A stretch of DNA of 64,000 nucleotides from Cepaea nemoralis (Eukaryota; Mollusca; Gastropoda; Stylommatophora; Helicidae), in contig JACEFZ010016131.1 in the NCBI GenBank assembly GCA_014155875.1, positions 62,001-126,000 on the forward strand, written 5' to 3'. Made by a program: the position numbers and the translations under genes. Below, piece after piece: positions 11,060 to 23,465 of the stretch. Each line of letters starts with the position of its first letter. The stretch's first letter is position 1. Below the pieces are notes generated by a model. That model saw only the letters and a program-made list of their open reading frames with translations, did not search any database and was not told where the DNA came from.

Positions 11060-12052
11060 ACTCGTGATATCACACGTCTCCCTAAATTAATGATATAACA
11101 TTTCTCCGTATGCTCTTGGAATCACACGTCTCCTTACGCTATTGATGTCATACGTCTCATTATACTAGTGACGTCAAATGTCTCCATACACTAGTGATAT
11201 CACACGGCTCTCTACAGTATCGATATCACTCACCTCCCACGACTATTGATATTACATTCTCTCTAAACTATTGATATCACATGTTTCCCTAAATTATTGA
11301 TATCACACGTCTCCCTATACTGTTGATATCCCACGTCTCCCTAAACTGTTGATATCACACGTTTTCCCAAACTATTGATGCGTCTCCCAATACTATAGAT
11401 ATCTCACGTCTCCCTAAACTATTGACATCAGACGCCTCCCTATATTATTGATATCACATGATTCAATAAACTATTGATATCATACATCTCCCTAAACTGT
11501 TGATATCCCACGTCTCCCTAAACTATTGATATCACACGTCTCCCTAAACTATTGATATCACACATCTCCCTAAACTATTGATATAACACATCTCACTAAA
11601 CTATTGATATCACACACCTCCCTAAACTATTGATATCACACGTCTCCCCAAACTATTGATATCATACGTTTCCCTAAACTATTGATATCACACGATTCGC
11701 TAAACTATTGATATCATACGTTTCCCTAAATTATTGATATAATACGTTTTCCTAAACTATTGATATCATACGTTTCCCTAAACTATTGATATCACACGAT
11801 TCACTAAACTATTGATATCATACGGTTCCCTAACGTATTGATATCACACGATTCACTAAACTATTGATATCACACATCTCCCTAAACTATTAATATCATA
11901 CGTTTCCCTAAACTATTGATATCACACGATTCACTAAACTATTGATATCATACGTTTCCCTACTCTATTGATATCATACATCTCCTTAAACTATTGATAT
12001 CATACGATTCACTAAACTACTGATATCACACGTCTCCATAAACTATCAAACT
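11060..12052. repeat. 26-bp satellite array, ~35-38 copies
   Basis: Unit is close to ACTATTGATATCACACGTCT plus CCCTAA. Almost every copy carries the palindrome GATATC. The motif (C)ATCTCCCTA is shared with the adjoining 45-bp minisatellite. Copies are most regular at ~11500-12000 and degenerate towards 11060. Confidence 0.92.
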
Positions 12053-12056
12053 AAAC

Positions 12057-12262
12057 AGGTTGTTTAGATGGACTAAATTGTTGACTTATTGTCCTTGACT
12101 TGGGGACACAAATCACAAGTACCTCAGAAGTCGAAGTGGGTTCGCTAGATGTCGAGGGACACTGGTAATAGGAAAAGCTAATCCACATGCAAACATCATC
12201 CAGTGCACTAGAAGTGGTAGCACATATATGGACTATGCTTGAGTTCAGAGTGAGCGACTGCA
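12057..12262 (+). repeat. SINE-A copy, head truncated
   Basis: Lacks the tRNA-like head, which is replaced by the satellite. The body (TTGTCCTTGACTTGGGGAC, AAGTACCTCAGAAGTCG) and tail (CTTGAGTTCAGAGTGAGCG) are clear. Confidence 0.75.
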
Positions 12263-12304
12263 ACACACACACACACACACACGCGCGCGCGCGCACGCAC
12301 GCAC

Positions 12305-12341
<37 letters not shown>

Positions 12342-12410
12342 CAACCATTAGTATTTCTTGCACATATATGGACTACGTTTGAGATCAAAGTGAGCGAACG
12401 ATTAAAAACC
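12263..12410. repeat. CA/CG/GA microsatellite and duplicated SINE-A tail
   Basis: (CA)n, then (CG)n, then (GA)n to ~12338, followed by a second copy of the SINE-A tail (ATATATGGACTACGTTTGAG). Confidence 0.85.
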
Positions 12411-13035
12411 TATCTTTGTGTCTTCGAAGTTTGAAAAGAATAATACTACGCTTTGACTAAGGGTTCAAAATAAGATTACTTATTGACAACAGCACATCTA
12501 CTTCATCCCCGTTAAGACAGTGGCTCTAGGTACCGTGTGGTGGGTGTCGAGTCTCCAGTTTGTTATGTTCACTACTTTATCCATGTTAAGACACTGGCTC
12601 CAGATACGATTTGGTAGGCTTCAAGTCTCCAGTTTGTCAAGCTCAACTGTGTAGCCAGTTTTAAGATCCATCTAAGCTTGTGAATTTAGGGTACTTTCAC
12701 GGATAACATAACAACGCCAGCAGTAAGGAATCATGACCAGGGGATGTGCACACATGTACAAACATATGTACACACATTAAGAACGCCCAACATCACAAGT
12801 CACCCGTGTCACCAGACTGGAGTTAGTCTGATAAATAATTCTGATGAACAAAGACACAGATATTCATTTCAACACTACATTGACTTGTTCGTGTCGGTAT
12901 GTTGTACCTTACCGTGAACTGTGATAACATTCGCGTCATTCAGTTTAACTAACAATTGGCATGTTATTTTCTCAGAATATAACTGAACATTTCCATTCTA
13001 GTTTCTCACAGTAAAACACATAATGCCCATTATAT
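12411..13035. other. no gene recognised; degenerate ~87-bp duplication at 12500-12650
   Basis: Two copies of a block with GTTAAGACA(C/G)TGGCTC and AGTCTCCAGTTTGT. Nothing else recognised. Confidence 0.5.
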
Positions 13036-13298
13036 CTTCCAACGCGTTTTCTTAAACATTCGGTGTGCTGATACCGAGGTAAGATACCCTTACACAGACT
13101 GTTGAACTTTAACTAAAATGTTGACCTGTCGTCCTTGACTTGGGGACGTAAATTACAAGTATCTCTGACGTCGGAGTTGGTTCGCCTGATGACGAGGGAC
13201 ACTGTTAATAGGGAAAGCTAATCCACACACAAAATTCAGACCATCACTACTATAAATAGTGTGCATGGACTACGCTTGAGTTCAAAGCGAGCGATTCC
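13036..13298 (+). repeat. SINE-A copy
   Basis: Head remnant TTCTTAAACATTCGGTGTGC..CCGAGGTAAG, the full body, and tail CTTGAGTTCAAAGCGAGCG, abutting an A-run. Confidence 0.75.
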
Positions 13299-13525
13299 AA
13301 AAAAAAAATGCGCCATGTCGGTAAGCGTGGGCGGTCATGTTTCACCATGTCACTCGATCACCAGAGTCGTGGATCAGCTCAATGTTCCTGTCTCGTCCAT
13401 ACAACGTGGCCAAGCCATCCACATATTTACTTTTCTGTCCTCCCATTGTTCTCTTCCCCTCGATCTTGCCAGTTGTCACCAAGTTCTCCAATTTATTTCT
13501 TCTCATAAAGTGACCAAACAATTGT
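13299..13525 (-). mobile_element. LINE 3' end fragment
   Basis: Minus-strand conceptual peptide includes MRRNKLENLVTTGKIEGK, then KYVDGLA and ELIHDSGDRVTW, the conserved C-terminal tail of the window's main LINE family. It abuts the SINE-A copy tail to tail through the A/T run. Confidence 0.6.
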
Positions 13526-13564
13526 GACTATCACGACAATCTAATCATCTAAACATCTCGTGGC

Positions 13565-13645
13565 AGGAAGTTGCTGTAGGTATGTGAAATGTTAGGACTG
13601 TAGGTATGTGAAATATTAGGCCTGTAGGTATGTGAAATGTTAGGA
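13565..13645. repeat. 24-bp tandem repeat, 3 copies
   Basis: TGTAGGTATGTGAAATGTTA-type units. Confidence 0.8.
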
Positions 13646-13867
13646 CTATCACACTTTGTGGACTTTGTGTAGGAGAAATAGGTGGTCAACCTTTCCCTCT
13701 CATAGCGACCGACGAGAGTTGGCTTTGACGTCTCGTCCGACTGCGTTCCAACCATTGTCACTACAACACCCCAACGGTACAACAACGTAGCCGCCTGCCA
13801 CGCTCTGCTGGGTTATAATTTACAGTTGTCTGGCCTGTTCTTCTGTTTCCAAATGTAGTCCTGTTTA

Positions 13868-14090
13868 TGAGGTCGCAATCAACCTCAGCATTATTTGACT
13901 GATTAAGATTCTCAGGGAAAATTTACGTTCAGTAGTTTACTATCGCTTTATGAATTTCCGACGCTCATGTCATTGTTAAAGATCAACACAAGGCGGTCAG
14001 CTTCTAAATCTCCTGCAGCTGATTTCGAACGTGGGATACAGAATTCCGAATCGCGTTCGCTACCCTTTTGACACAGACGCCGGCTTCTGT
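13868..14090 (-). repeat. SINE-C copy
   Basis: Landmarks AATCAACCTCAGCATT, TTTACGTTCAGTAGTTTAC and ATTTCGAACGTGGGATACAG. Confidence 0.65.
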
Positions 14091-14094
14091 ATAG

Positions 14095-14787
14095 ATACGA
14101 GAACTGGACAATGAGTGATGAAACCATGGTGAAACTAGACAATGAATGGTGAAACCATGGCGAAACTGGACAATGAGTGCTGAAATTATGGTGAAACTGG
14201 ACAATTAGTGCTGAAACTATGGAGAAACTAGACAATGAGTGCTGAAACCATGATGAAACTGGACAATGAGTGCTGAAACCATGATGAAACTGGACAATGA
14301 GTTCTGAAACCATGATGAAACTGGACAATGAGTGCTGAAACCATGATGAAACTGGACAATGAGTTCTGAAACCATGATGAAACTGGACAATGAGTTCTGA
14401 AACCATGATGAAACTGGACAATGAGTGCTGAAACCATGATGAAACTGGACAATGAGTTTTGAAAACATGATGAAACTGGACAATGAGCGTTGAAACCATG
14501 GTGAAACTAGACAATGAGTGGTGAAACCATGGCGAAACGGGATAATGAGTGCTGAAACTATAGTGAAACTGGACAATTAGTGCTGAAACTATGGAGAAAC
14601 TAGACAATGAGTGCTGAAACCATGATGAAACTGGACAATGAGTGCTGAAACCATGATGAAACTGGACAATGAGTTCTGAAACCATGATGAAACTGGACTA
14701 TGAGTGATGAAACTGGACAATGAGTGCTGAAACTGGACAATGAGTGCTGAAACCATGATGAAACTGGACAATGAGTGTTGAAACCAT
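14095..14787 (+). repeat. 31-bp minisatellite, left part
   Basis: About 22 copies of a unit with TGCTGAAACCATGATGAAAC then TGGACAATGAG. The same unit in the same orientation resumes at 32762, so the array was split by the Polinton. Minus-strand ORFs through it are repeat artefacts. Confidence 0.95.
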
Positions 14788-15012
14788 AGCAGTATATATG
14801 CACAAAATCACGCGAATTTTTGCGGAGGAAATTGATTTCCTCCGCAAAGGGCGATAACTCTCCGGGTGTTTTAATTTCCCCCGCAAAGGGCGATAACTCT
14901 CCGGGTGTTTTAATTTCCTCCGCAAAGGGCGATAACTCTCCGGTTTTTGTAATAGGCGTGGTCCGAGTAGGTGTGGTCTACTGACGCTAGGTACGTGTAC
15001 AACATATAAAAT
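14788..15012 (+). repeat. Polinton left terminal inverted repeat with 39-bp subrepeats
   Basis: Inverted match to 32540-32761, including three 39-bp units and the following GGCGTGGTCCGAGTAGGTGT block. Two differences fall in the first ~12 bases. Confidence 0.88.
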
Positions 15013-16157
15013 ACAACATAAAACATTCAAAATAACAAACGAGTCAAGTAAGGTATATAATAATTTGTATTAAATCATGTATAGACAAACAATACAATGC
15101 GTATTAAATAAGTAGCGGCATAGTCGACACATTATCATTTTGTGTCTGTCTTTTTATATACAGATATGACAGCGAATCGCGATGTTGCTGATACGTATAC
15201 ACACCAGAGTCTTGTGTTTTGAAGCCTAAATTGGTTCCCCGACTTGGTGTTTGGGTGTTGAGTACTTCCAAAAAAGTGTCCTTGTTTAGATGAGTGTTGT
15301 GGTTTTTGATCAGACCTTTGGTACTGATGTTATCATAATCTCCGACACAAATATACGTCTTACTACACAGTGACACCATCCCCTCCCCTTCGTATTCTAG
15401 TTTTAAAAGACCAGGGGTTCTCTTTTCATGGGCTTTGATATCCACACAGTCCTGACAGGTAGTGGTACTAGGTGTAATTCTATGAACAGGGCAGGTTTCA
15501 GACGGGAACCACTGATTGTAGACTCTGTCATATTCTTCTCGTAGGTGTGGCCTTACCACTTCAGAGAGTGAATCGGCGCTAAGGGCCAAGTAGAGAGAGT
15601 CAGTGTCCATTTCACAAAGCTGAAAGTCGTCTTTAGAGATACATTTGTCGAGAAAGTCATAATAAAAAGCTAACATTCTTAATTTGGCATACTGATAAAC
15701 GAAAAAAACCTATTTGTAGAGGAAGATCCCAGACAGTTTTCTTCTTTAGTGTTTCTACTTCGAAAAGATCAGCTGTAATACCAGTCATGCTTTTAAATCT
15801 GGGGTTATTGAGTACTTTGATAGTGTCTTTTCCCTGACAGTAGGAGACATCGGTATGTTTGGCTTTATTAGTTAATGTTTTACCGTAAGCGGCATTACCT
15901 AACAGCTTCATCGTGTCGGCTGTAATAGACTCGGCTGGATTTTTGTCCCCTTGGCGGCGGGCATTAGACACTGTTTCCCCAAATTGTTTAAAACAACTAA
16001 TCGGTCGATATTCTATTGTCTGGTAGATGTGTGTAACGACCAACCCATGGGCTAGATACCACTTTAAAAGCGGGGTGGCTAATAATATTTTCTTCCCGAA
16101 ATAACTACCAATCAAAGTCCGTTGTGGAGTACTCAGTAGTTTATTTTTTATGGCATA

Positions 16158-17312
16158 TCTATATCTATAAAACAGAGTGTATGTGGTTTTGTGTGTTTGT
16201 GGGTAGTTTTGTGTGTTTGTGGGTAGTTTTGTATTGGATGCGTTCGATAACGGTACATCCGATTGAGATAAAATTTTCTACACGTCTTCCTTTCATTCCG
16301 GTGCAACCGACTATAATAGTTTCATAGTGTAAAATCTTCTACTTATTTAATAACATTTACTTTTTCATTTTTCATTATATAAGTTCTATATAGCAGGGGG
16401 ACTTCACTCTAGAAAAGTTATTTCAAGGGGCATAACTTTTAATAACATTTCTATATACTTTATAGTCATATTGTTGGACTTACTTGCACTATGTTTAAAC
16501 TCTTTGTCTATAGTTATTTTCAGGCATATGAGTTATAATAAATAATGATATAATCTTTAAGGCATTTTCAAAGTTTGCATAAAAATAATGCATAATGCAT
16601 AACATTGTAACCCATCTTTTTCTGCTTACAGAACTTATCAACTGTCATGTCGGTGATTAAAAACAGTTTTCATTAAAAATAATGAATGGTGTGTGGAAGG
16701 ACATTCTTTTAAGTTACTGTGCGCCAGGAGCTGGGCGAAACCACGCCGGGTCAGATAGATAGACAGACAGACAGATAGTCGGGAACGGAAGCTTATTTGA
16801 CTACTTATATGAATTAAATGACATGCTCCCCACCAGGGACTGGGTGAAGCCGGGCCGGGTCAGACAGACAGACAGATAGACAGACAGTCGGGAACGGGAG
16901 AGCTTATATGACTACGTATATGAATTAAATGAGATGCTCCCCACCAGGGACTGGGTGAAGCCGGGCCGGGACAGACAGACAGACAGATAGACAGACAAAC
17001 AGATAGTCGGGAACGGGAGAGCTTATATGACTACGTATATGAATTAAATGAGATGCTCCCCACCAGGGACTGGGTGAAGCCGGGCCGGGTCAGACAGACA
17101 GACAGACAGATAGACAGACAGACAGATAGTCGGGAACGGGAGAGTTTATACTTATATGACTACTTATATGAATTAAATGAGATGGTCCCCACCAGGGACT
17201 GGGTGAAGCCGGGCCGGGTCAGCCAGACAGACAGACAAACAAGCAGACAGACAGACTGATAGATAGATAGATCCCCTCCAGGGCCTGGGCGAAGCCGGGC
17301 CGGGTCAGCTAG
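16158..17312 (+). mobile_element. non-autonomous Helitron inserted in the polymerase arm
   Basis: Begins TCTATATCTATAAAACAGAG and ends GGCCGGGTCAGCTAG, i.e. 5'-TC and 3'-CTAG. It sits exactly between A (16157) and T (17313). The uninterrupted target is visible in the inverted right arm at 29754/29755, which proves both ends. A GC-rich hairpin (CTGGGCGAAGCCGGG) precedes CTAG. No Rep/helicase coding. Its right half is a ~105-110 bp tandem repeat (~16730-17280). Confidence 0.93.
16730..17280 (+). repeat. tandem copies of the Helitron 3' terminus
   Basis: Five units, each with CCAGGGACTGGGTGAAGCC and GGGCCGGGTCAG, followed by CAGA/GATA microsatellite and CGGGAACGGGAGAGCTTAT. Each repeats the terminal hairpin but lacks the final CTAG, as if transposition termination had been bypassed repeatedly. 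Confidence 0.85.
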
Positions 17313-17525
17313 TTCTTTCATAAACTCCCCAATATCGTCCCTCGACACTTCTGTGTTCTTGAAAATAGGGGGCATATCGGCAAAGGACTCTTGTAAATCA
17401 GTTGGGGTCTCTATATCACACTCCACCAACGCGAAAAAAGTATCACTTTTTACAGCCTCGAGGATCTGGTTTTCACTCAAAGATCCCCAAGGAAGTTGTG
17501 AGGGTTCCCGCAAGAAACGCTTTAA

Positions 17526-18790
17526 TCAACTCAACCCAACTATTGACAGGTTTACGTGTGGTACTCTGTTTTATTAAACTTATCAACATGGTAAAATGTA
17601 CCACGTTTGGTCACGCCCACCGACATGGCACACGATGACTGAAGAATTACTTCCCTACACAAAAAGCCCGATCTAATTTATTTAAAATTAATAACTAAGC
17701 TGGTAGTGTTTTGTTATGTGTTTTCATTACAAACTTGAGTGAGAAGTCTTATCGACAAACATCGTTAAATTTATACAAGAGACAATATCACAATCATAGA
17801 CATATTTCACGCGAACGAAAGAAAAGAAGAAGCGACACATGATAATGATAGACCCAGAGCGCATATCGGTATGACACATAATGTATTTATGTTTGCGGCG
17901 TTACAAAGTATCTATCTTCTTAATTGTACGTAAACGAAAGAGATACCAAAAAGAAAATAAATGCTAGACAACTGTATGGTATTTTGATGAATAGCGGTTT
18001 AAAGCGTGCAAACGAATTTTAAAAATTAAAAAAAGAAATTCACACTTTGAAGATTGAACCACCTTCGCCCGGACACGAGTCGAGTGCTTTAGCAACTACA
18101 CTAATAATTCTGGTAACGGTGATAATGACCCAAAAGTACAACAGCAACCTTGCAGCTGCGAGCGATGTCGGAGATGGTAAAAATAAGAATTACACCGATA
18201 GACAAAACATATTTCTAGAACAGATTTATAAACATATACGGGTAAGACAAAAATTACTCCCTCTATTATGTTTAAACACCAATAAAGTATTGTTTTCGGT
18301 TGTATAAAAAGTAACATAATTTATATGTAAAATTGTGCTATGCCTACTTGGGAAAAGTCAGATTTACTACAAAATGACGCAAATATAAGAAAAATGAACA
18401 TTGTAATATTAAACAATATTAAGTTTCAAGTGTTTTAAAAGGTATTTTAGCATAATAAACCATTCTTATATATTTAAAAAAATTATTTATGTATGCTACA
18501 ATCGGAACAGTCCAGGCCTGGTATGGCGCATTAAAATGTGTAATAAAATAACTTATACAGTTGAAAGGTATTAAAACTTATAGCGAAATGCAAGATTATG
18601 ATGTCGTTGATATAAAACACTAATATTGCTGTTGATTTGCGAAATATATCAAGAGATATTGATATTATAAACTCAGCATGTTGCACATTTGTTGCTAATT
18701 TCGTTCCGTAGCGGCTTTGTCGGGGGAGGGCTTGTTGGCAAGTTTTCTCGGATGACCGCGCTTGTTAACAAAACACCGGTAACATTGTTG
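17526..18790. other. Polinton interior; no gene; tRNA-like scrap at 18050-18110
   Basis: AT-rich. The minus strand at 18050-18110 has GTAGTTGCTAAAGCACTCG and GGTGGTTCAATC, a likely SINE head. No Polinton structural gene is visible. Confidence 0.5.
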
Positions 18791-18799
18791 TGTTTATTC

Positions 18800-19230
18800 A
18801 CCAGCCCAGTCAAACTGAGGCTCGCAGTGTAAGTGTTTTACTAACACGATAATTAGATTTAATTTTGATATCATCAGAATAAATCTAAATTTTGCCATGT
18901 TTTGAGTGAACGAATGGTTATATTTTTTCTTTTCACCCTGTACAAAGCCACACTTGTTTATTTCTTTCGCGTGGGCACCACACAACACATATCTGTTTTC
19001 TTTACCTTTTACAAAGGAACAAATCTGCAAAACGTGTGATGCATTCATCATCAAATGGTGTAGGCATTCATGACGCTGTCTTTGGTGTTCTGAAATCAAC
19101 TTTGCTGGACATGCCACTACCATAATTTCTAATCTCGGTCTGCCTTTCTTCCCCTCGATCTTTCCAGTTGTCACGATGTTCATTGCGTCTCTTACATGAG
19201 CGAAGAAAGTTGTTTCTTTTCTAGTTTAGT
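18800..19230 (-). pseudogene. decayed LINE 3' end
   Basis: Minus-strand peptide begins DAMNIVTTGKIEGKKGRPRLE (first 20 residues of the tail) and then MVVACPAKLI, followed by unrelated reading. It matches the C-terminal tail of the LINE family. Confidence 0.5.
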
Positions 19231-19524
19231 TACTCAGACAGGAAATTCACCTTTCAAACCAGCTGCTTCTAATTGTGTTCATTTACAACATTCACTCCCA
19301 CACACCAAAAAATGGTTCTGTTTACCACTCTCTTACATTACTTTTTCATTTTCTAAAATTGTGTTTGTCCTGTACATTAATCTCTTGTACATCATCCATC
19401 TGATAATTACCCCTAGGTAATTTATCCACTTGGTTAAGAATGTTTCTATGTCACATTTGGTGTCACCACTGTTGGTATCCATGGTCAAGAGGTTACACTT
19501 TTCTCCGTGATTTCGTAAGTAACG

Positions 19525-19660
19525 TGAGCACTGTGAGAATCAGTTCGAATCGCGTCGGTACCTTATGAGGGTATGTGAGCCGATCGTTCAGAAAGCAAAC
19601 TACTGATCGTAAGCTTGCCTAGAAATCAGCTGAAAGATGTTGACAGCGATAGTCCTGTAA
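19525..19660 (+). repeat. SINE-C copy, truncated
   Basis: CAGTTCGAATCGCG head remnant, then GATCGTTCAGAAAGCAAACT and GTTGACAGCGATAGTCCTGT. Confidence 0.55.
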
Positions 19661-20092
19661 AACAAAACATTTATTTACTTTCTTTGATACCATTATTAAT
19701 ATTTTCTTGATAGAGCACTCCATATTACTACAATGTCCAACAATTATAGATCTGTTGCATTATCTATCCCCCAAAACTGTATCATTATATCTTCCGATTA
19801 GTATTTGTGACCTCTGTCTGGTTTCTCATATGATAACTTCGCCTAGGCACACGCGCGCGCGAGCGGTGGAAAGAGAGAGCTCAGGAATCACAAGGTCTGT
19901 TTGTTTTTTACTTGCGTTATTTTCGCTTTTACTTGGTGTTACAGTATTTCGTTACTCTATTTCAAAGGTACAGAATGTAAAATAACACAAAAGTACAACT
20001 AATCATCGTTCTGTAAAAACACGAACAATACACAATGCATGTAACACTCAGTAAAAAAAAAAAAAACATAACACAGATGTGAATGTTATCAC
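19661..20092. other. no feature recognised
   Basis: AT-rich with a short CG run at ~19850 and an A-run at 20054. Confidence 0.4.
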
Positions 20093-20950
20093 ATGTATCA
20101 GGCTTTTGATAGTGTACGGCAAATTAGATGTGCCTGGAAATCTCCAAATTGGTGGGGAAAGAAAAACATAGAAAACAGATCTATCATAAGGATTGATAAC
20201 GAAATAGACCACAGTCAGCCTATTAAGACAGGGATGTGTAATGTTTTTTCCCCTCTACACCAGAAATATATGAAAAGCTCAGTGAAGGACGAACCATTAA
20301 TAACAATTGATATGCAGTCTTGATTGTAGACAATGAACAGGACCTGTAAAATTTAGTACATGTGGTTGTCGTGAACAACTAGGATTAGAACTAAAAAGAC
20401 ACAAATTATGGTCATCAATTGGAAAAAAAGGAAACACCACAAGTAAATAGGAAAACAAGCCGGTAAAATTATTTCGGAACAGTTCTGTTGGGAAGTGGTT
20501 TGAAGAGATTACAAGATTCGTCACAGAAAATGTAGCCTTTAGCAAGATGAACAACATACTGACCAAAAAGATAGCAATTGAAACGAAAAAGAAAGTGTTG
20601 AAGTGCTTCATAGTGTTACTTTTGTATCGATGTGTGGACCAGGCTGAAAAACATCTGATGGAAATGTGGAGAAAAGATACCACGGGCAGAAAATAATCAG
20701 GTCCTACAAGAAACAAATGAAAATCGTAAATAGATTATAGAAATAAAATGTAGACAAAATTTGTTGGGTATTTTATGAGAAAGAATTAAACATGGTAACA
20801 ACTGGCAAGATCGAACGGAACAGACCGAGAAGTAAATACCTGGATGGCTTGGAAACGGGGGCATGGTCGAGACCAGAGCTGATCCACGACTCTAGTGATC
20901 GAGTGAAATGGCAGACAATGATCTCCCGCGCTTAGTGACATGAGGGGTGA
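20093..20950 (+). pseudogene. decayed LINE reverse transcriptase to 3' end
   Basis: Starts with an RT segment (YQAFDSVR, then RIDNEIDHSQPIKTGMCNVF, equivalent to the conserved palm region before YADD). It is scrambled in the middle and ends with MVTTGKIERNRPRSKYLDG, then ELIHDSSDRVKWQTMISRA and stop. The central part, with the catalytic aspartates, is deleted. Same family as the fragments at 4373, 13300 and 41060. Confidence 0.65.
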
Positions 20951-21124
20951 ATAGATGTGTAACCACATGATAATCAAAATGATGTCCTCAGAATAAATCT
21001 AAAATTCACCATATTCTGAGCACAAAGATTGAAAAGTAAGAATGTAATGTGATGGGGGAACTTTCGGGCCGTGTTTTCATGTTTGTTGTATCTATTTGTG
21101 TGAGAGTTTGCGCCTATGATTAAA

Positions 21125-21288
21125 CACGTGTCTGTCTATCTGTCTGTATGTCTGTCTATCTATATGTCTGGCTGTCTGTGTGTCTGTCTGTATGTCTGGC
21201 TGTTTGTGTGTATCTACTTATTTGTCGTCGGGTTTCTGTTTCTCTATACTGGTATCTATGACTGCGTGTCCGCCTATATGTGTTGTTG

Positions 21289-21320
<32 letters not shown>

Positions 21321-21336
21321 GGTGGTGGTGGTGGTG

Positions 21337-21365
<29 letters not shown>
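21125..21365. repeat. composite microsatellite (TCTG, GTT, GGT, GT)
   Basis: TCTG/TATC-rich start, then (GTT)n, (GGT)n and (GT)n in succession. Confidence 0.93.
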
Positions 21366-21368
<3 letters not shown>

Positions 21369-21559
21369 TGGCATACATTTTACGTGTGTATGGTAGTCCG
21401 GATTACAGGGTATCCTTCTTTCTTCTACGGGGCCCTCTTGGGTGGAGTACCCGAATCAGGGTTATGTGACCCCATGGAAGTGGGGGGATGAAGTGTAACA
21501 GCCGACATATTGTTGATGGTTATGGGCTGTAATCTGTGGTGATAGATCATCAGTATGAT

Positions 21560-22140
21560 CACAGATTAAAATAATCATTACCTAGAATGAAAGTAATGGC
21601 AAACTGCTTTCGGCAAACCTTGCCAAGAACCCCATAACAAGCAGGTGGTGGAAACTTTCGAATATCTTGGTTGCGAACAACGGTGACACAATGAAAGAAA
21701 TTAAACGATTATCAATTGGTTTTCAAAGACCAAAACAACTGGATAAATTATCGAGTGGGACAGATAGAACTACATAAATTAGGTTTTTTTTCTTTAAAGA
21801 GTATTCAAATTACGCCTGTGAGACACTTACTAAACACCGCATAAATGCACTTGAATATAAATGTAATAGACGGGGTCTAAGAATATCTTGGATAAAAAGA
21901 ACAAACGCATCTATAGTTCAAGAATTTTGAAGATGGTTTTTTAAAGACAATCAAAGAAAATTGGTATTTTAGTAACTTGAAACGTCATGAAAGTTTGGAG
22001 AGAACAATAATGGCGAGGTGTATGTCTTGGAAGAGGCCTAAAAGAAGATGGATGATCTCCAGATGGGTGTATTGGACATCTTGGTTGTGACCATGAATGT
22101 TTTCGGCGGGTTGTTATGGGAACGAGGCTCTGCAAACGAC
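21560..22140 (+). pseudogene. very decayed LINE RT C-terminal region
   Basis: Readable islands: FEYLG-like start (NILVANNGDTMKEIKRLSIG), RGLRISWIKRTNASIVQEF and a KRPKRRW-like stretch, in the order found in LINE post-RT regions. No intact frame. Confidence 0.4.
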
Positions 22141-22709
22141 ATGTTACTGAGTGGTAGTGTTGTGTCATGTGTGTAAGAATGTGGATTTCTGGATCAACCG
22201 TGAACCTGTAATACTTTCTTATATACACATATGTGGTGTGGCAACAAGCCTTAAGACAATGAATTTTCAAATTTCACACATTAGGATACGTAACTACTTC
22301 CGGTTGTGTATATTTAAAACAAACTTTAATTACTAAAATAGTTTGTTTAATGTGTAAAGTGAAAATAGTGCCACGTGTTAGAAGGCCCACCATCAACTTC
22401 GATGTATATTTGAGAACCCGACTTGGGACGTTTCGATATATAGCTATTACAAATTAATCAATGATATATTATAATGGCGATTATTACTGTCTGTATGGTT
22501 TAAACAATATCATCAAACTACTGGTGGTGTGTTAGCGATGCATGACTCTTCATCGGTCTGTGTAATGGTGTACAGCCGGTCACATTTAAAGTAGGTTACA
22601 CCTTGTCAAAGGTGGCGGTGGTTCGGGTTGCAAACATAAAGATACATCTGGAAGACGTGGACATAAATGACCAAAGTGGGCTTCCGGTCACACGATCTAC
22701 ATCTGGAAC

Positions 22710-23465
22710 ATGACATTTGTGATTATGTATTTATCTGTTCTCTGATTGGTTGATTCAAAATGTCCATCAGATAGAGCGTTGGTCACTACATGAGATATGC
22801 CATTTGTGATTTGGTGTTAATTTCTTATCTGTTCGCTGATTATTTGATTCATAATGTCCCTCAGACCACTATAGGAGATATGCCCTTTGTGATTTGGTGT
22901 TAATTTCTTATCTGTTCTCTGATTGGTTGATTCAAAATGTCCCTCAGACCACTACAGGAGATATGAGATTTGTGATTTGGTGTTAATTTCTTATCTGTTC
23001 TCTGATTGGTTGATTCAAAATGTCCCTCAGACCACTACAGGAGATATGCCATATGTGATTTGGTGTTAATTTCTTATCTGTTCTCTGATTGGTTGATTCA
23101 AAATGTCCCTCAGACCACTACATGAGATATGAGGTTTGTGATTTGGTGTTAATTTCTTATCTGTTCTCTGATTGGTTGATTCAAAATGTCCCTCAGACCA
23201 CTACAGGAGATATGCCATATGTGATTTGGTGTTAATTTCTTATCTGTTCTCTGATTGGTTGATTCATAATGTCAGGTAGTCAGAACGTTGGTCACTACAT
23301 GAGATATGCCATTTGTGAGTTGGTGTTAATTTCTTATCTGTTCTCTGATTGGTTGATTCATAATGTCAGGCAGTCAGAACGTTGGTTACAACAGAAGATA
23401 TGCCATTTGTGATTTGGTGTTAATTTCTTATCTGTTTTCTGATTGGTTGATTCTTATTGACAGAA
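22710..23465. repeat. ~83-bp tandem repeat, about 9 copies
   Basis: Unit with TTGGTGTTAATTTCTTATCT, GTTCTCTGATTGGTTGATTC and CTCAGACCACTACAGGAGAT. It lies upstream of the polymerase gene inside the Polinton. 22141-22709 shows nothing recognisable. Confidence 0.9.

Larger units (their letters stand above)
15104..17513 (-). pseudogene. inverted left copy of the DNA polymerase B 3' part
   Basis: Reads leftwards in pieces. 17513-17313 holds LPWGSLSENQILEAVKSDTF..ECDIETPTDLQESFADMPP, then a Helitron interrupts it. 16115-15657 holds IGSYFGKKILLATPLLKWYL and the motif B region GNAAYGKTLTN. 15676-15104 holds MDTDSLYLAL (motif C, DTDS) to the C-terminus VSTMPLLI. A frameshift at a run of seven T's separates the last two pieces; the right arm has the same frameshift. 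Homology to the right arm ends near 17525, so the N-terminal two thirds (zinc fingers, exonuclease, motif A) are missing. Apart from the Helitron and that frameshift, this arm is better kept than the right one. Confidence 0.88.

Noticed and set aside
14095..14787. CRISPR-like array of ~31-bp repeats
   Set aside because: Units are contiguous with no variable spacers, and the genome is eukaryotic.
13948..14803. Several overlapping minus-strand ORFs with repeats like FIMVSALIVQFHHG
   Set aside because: 31-bp minisatellite read in three frames; same at 32868-33309.
21116..21491. Cys/Trp/Gly-rich ORFs
   Set aside because: Composite microsatellite.
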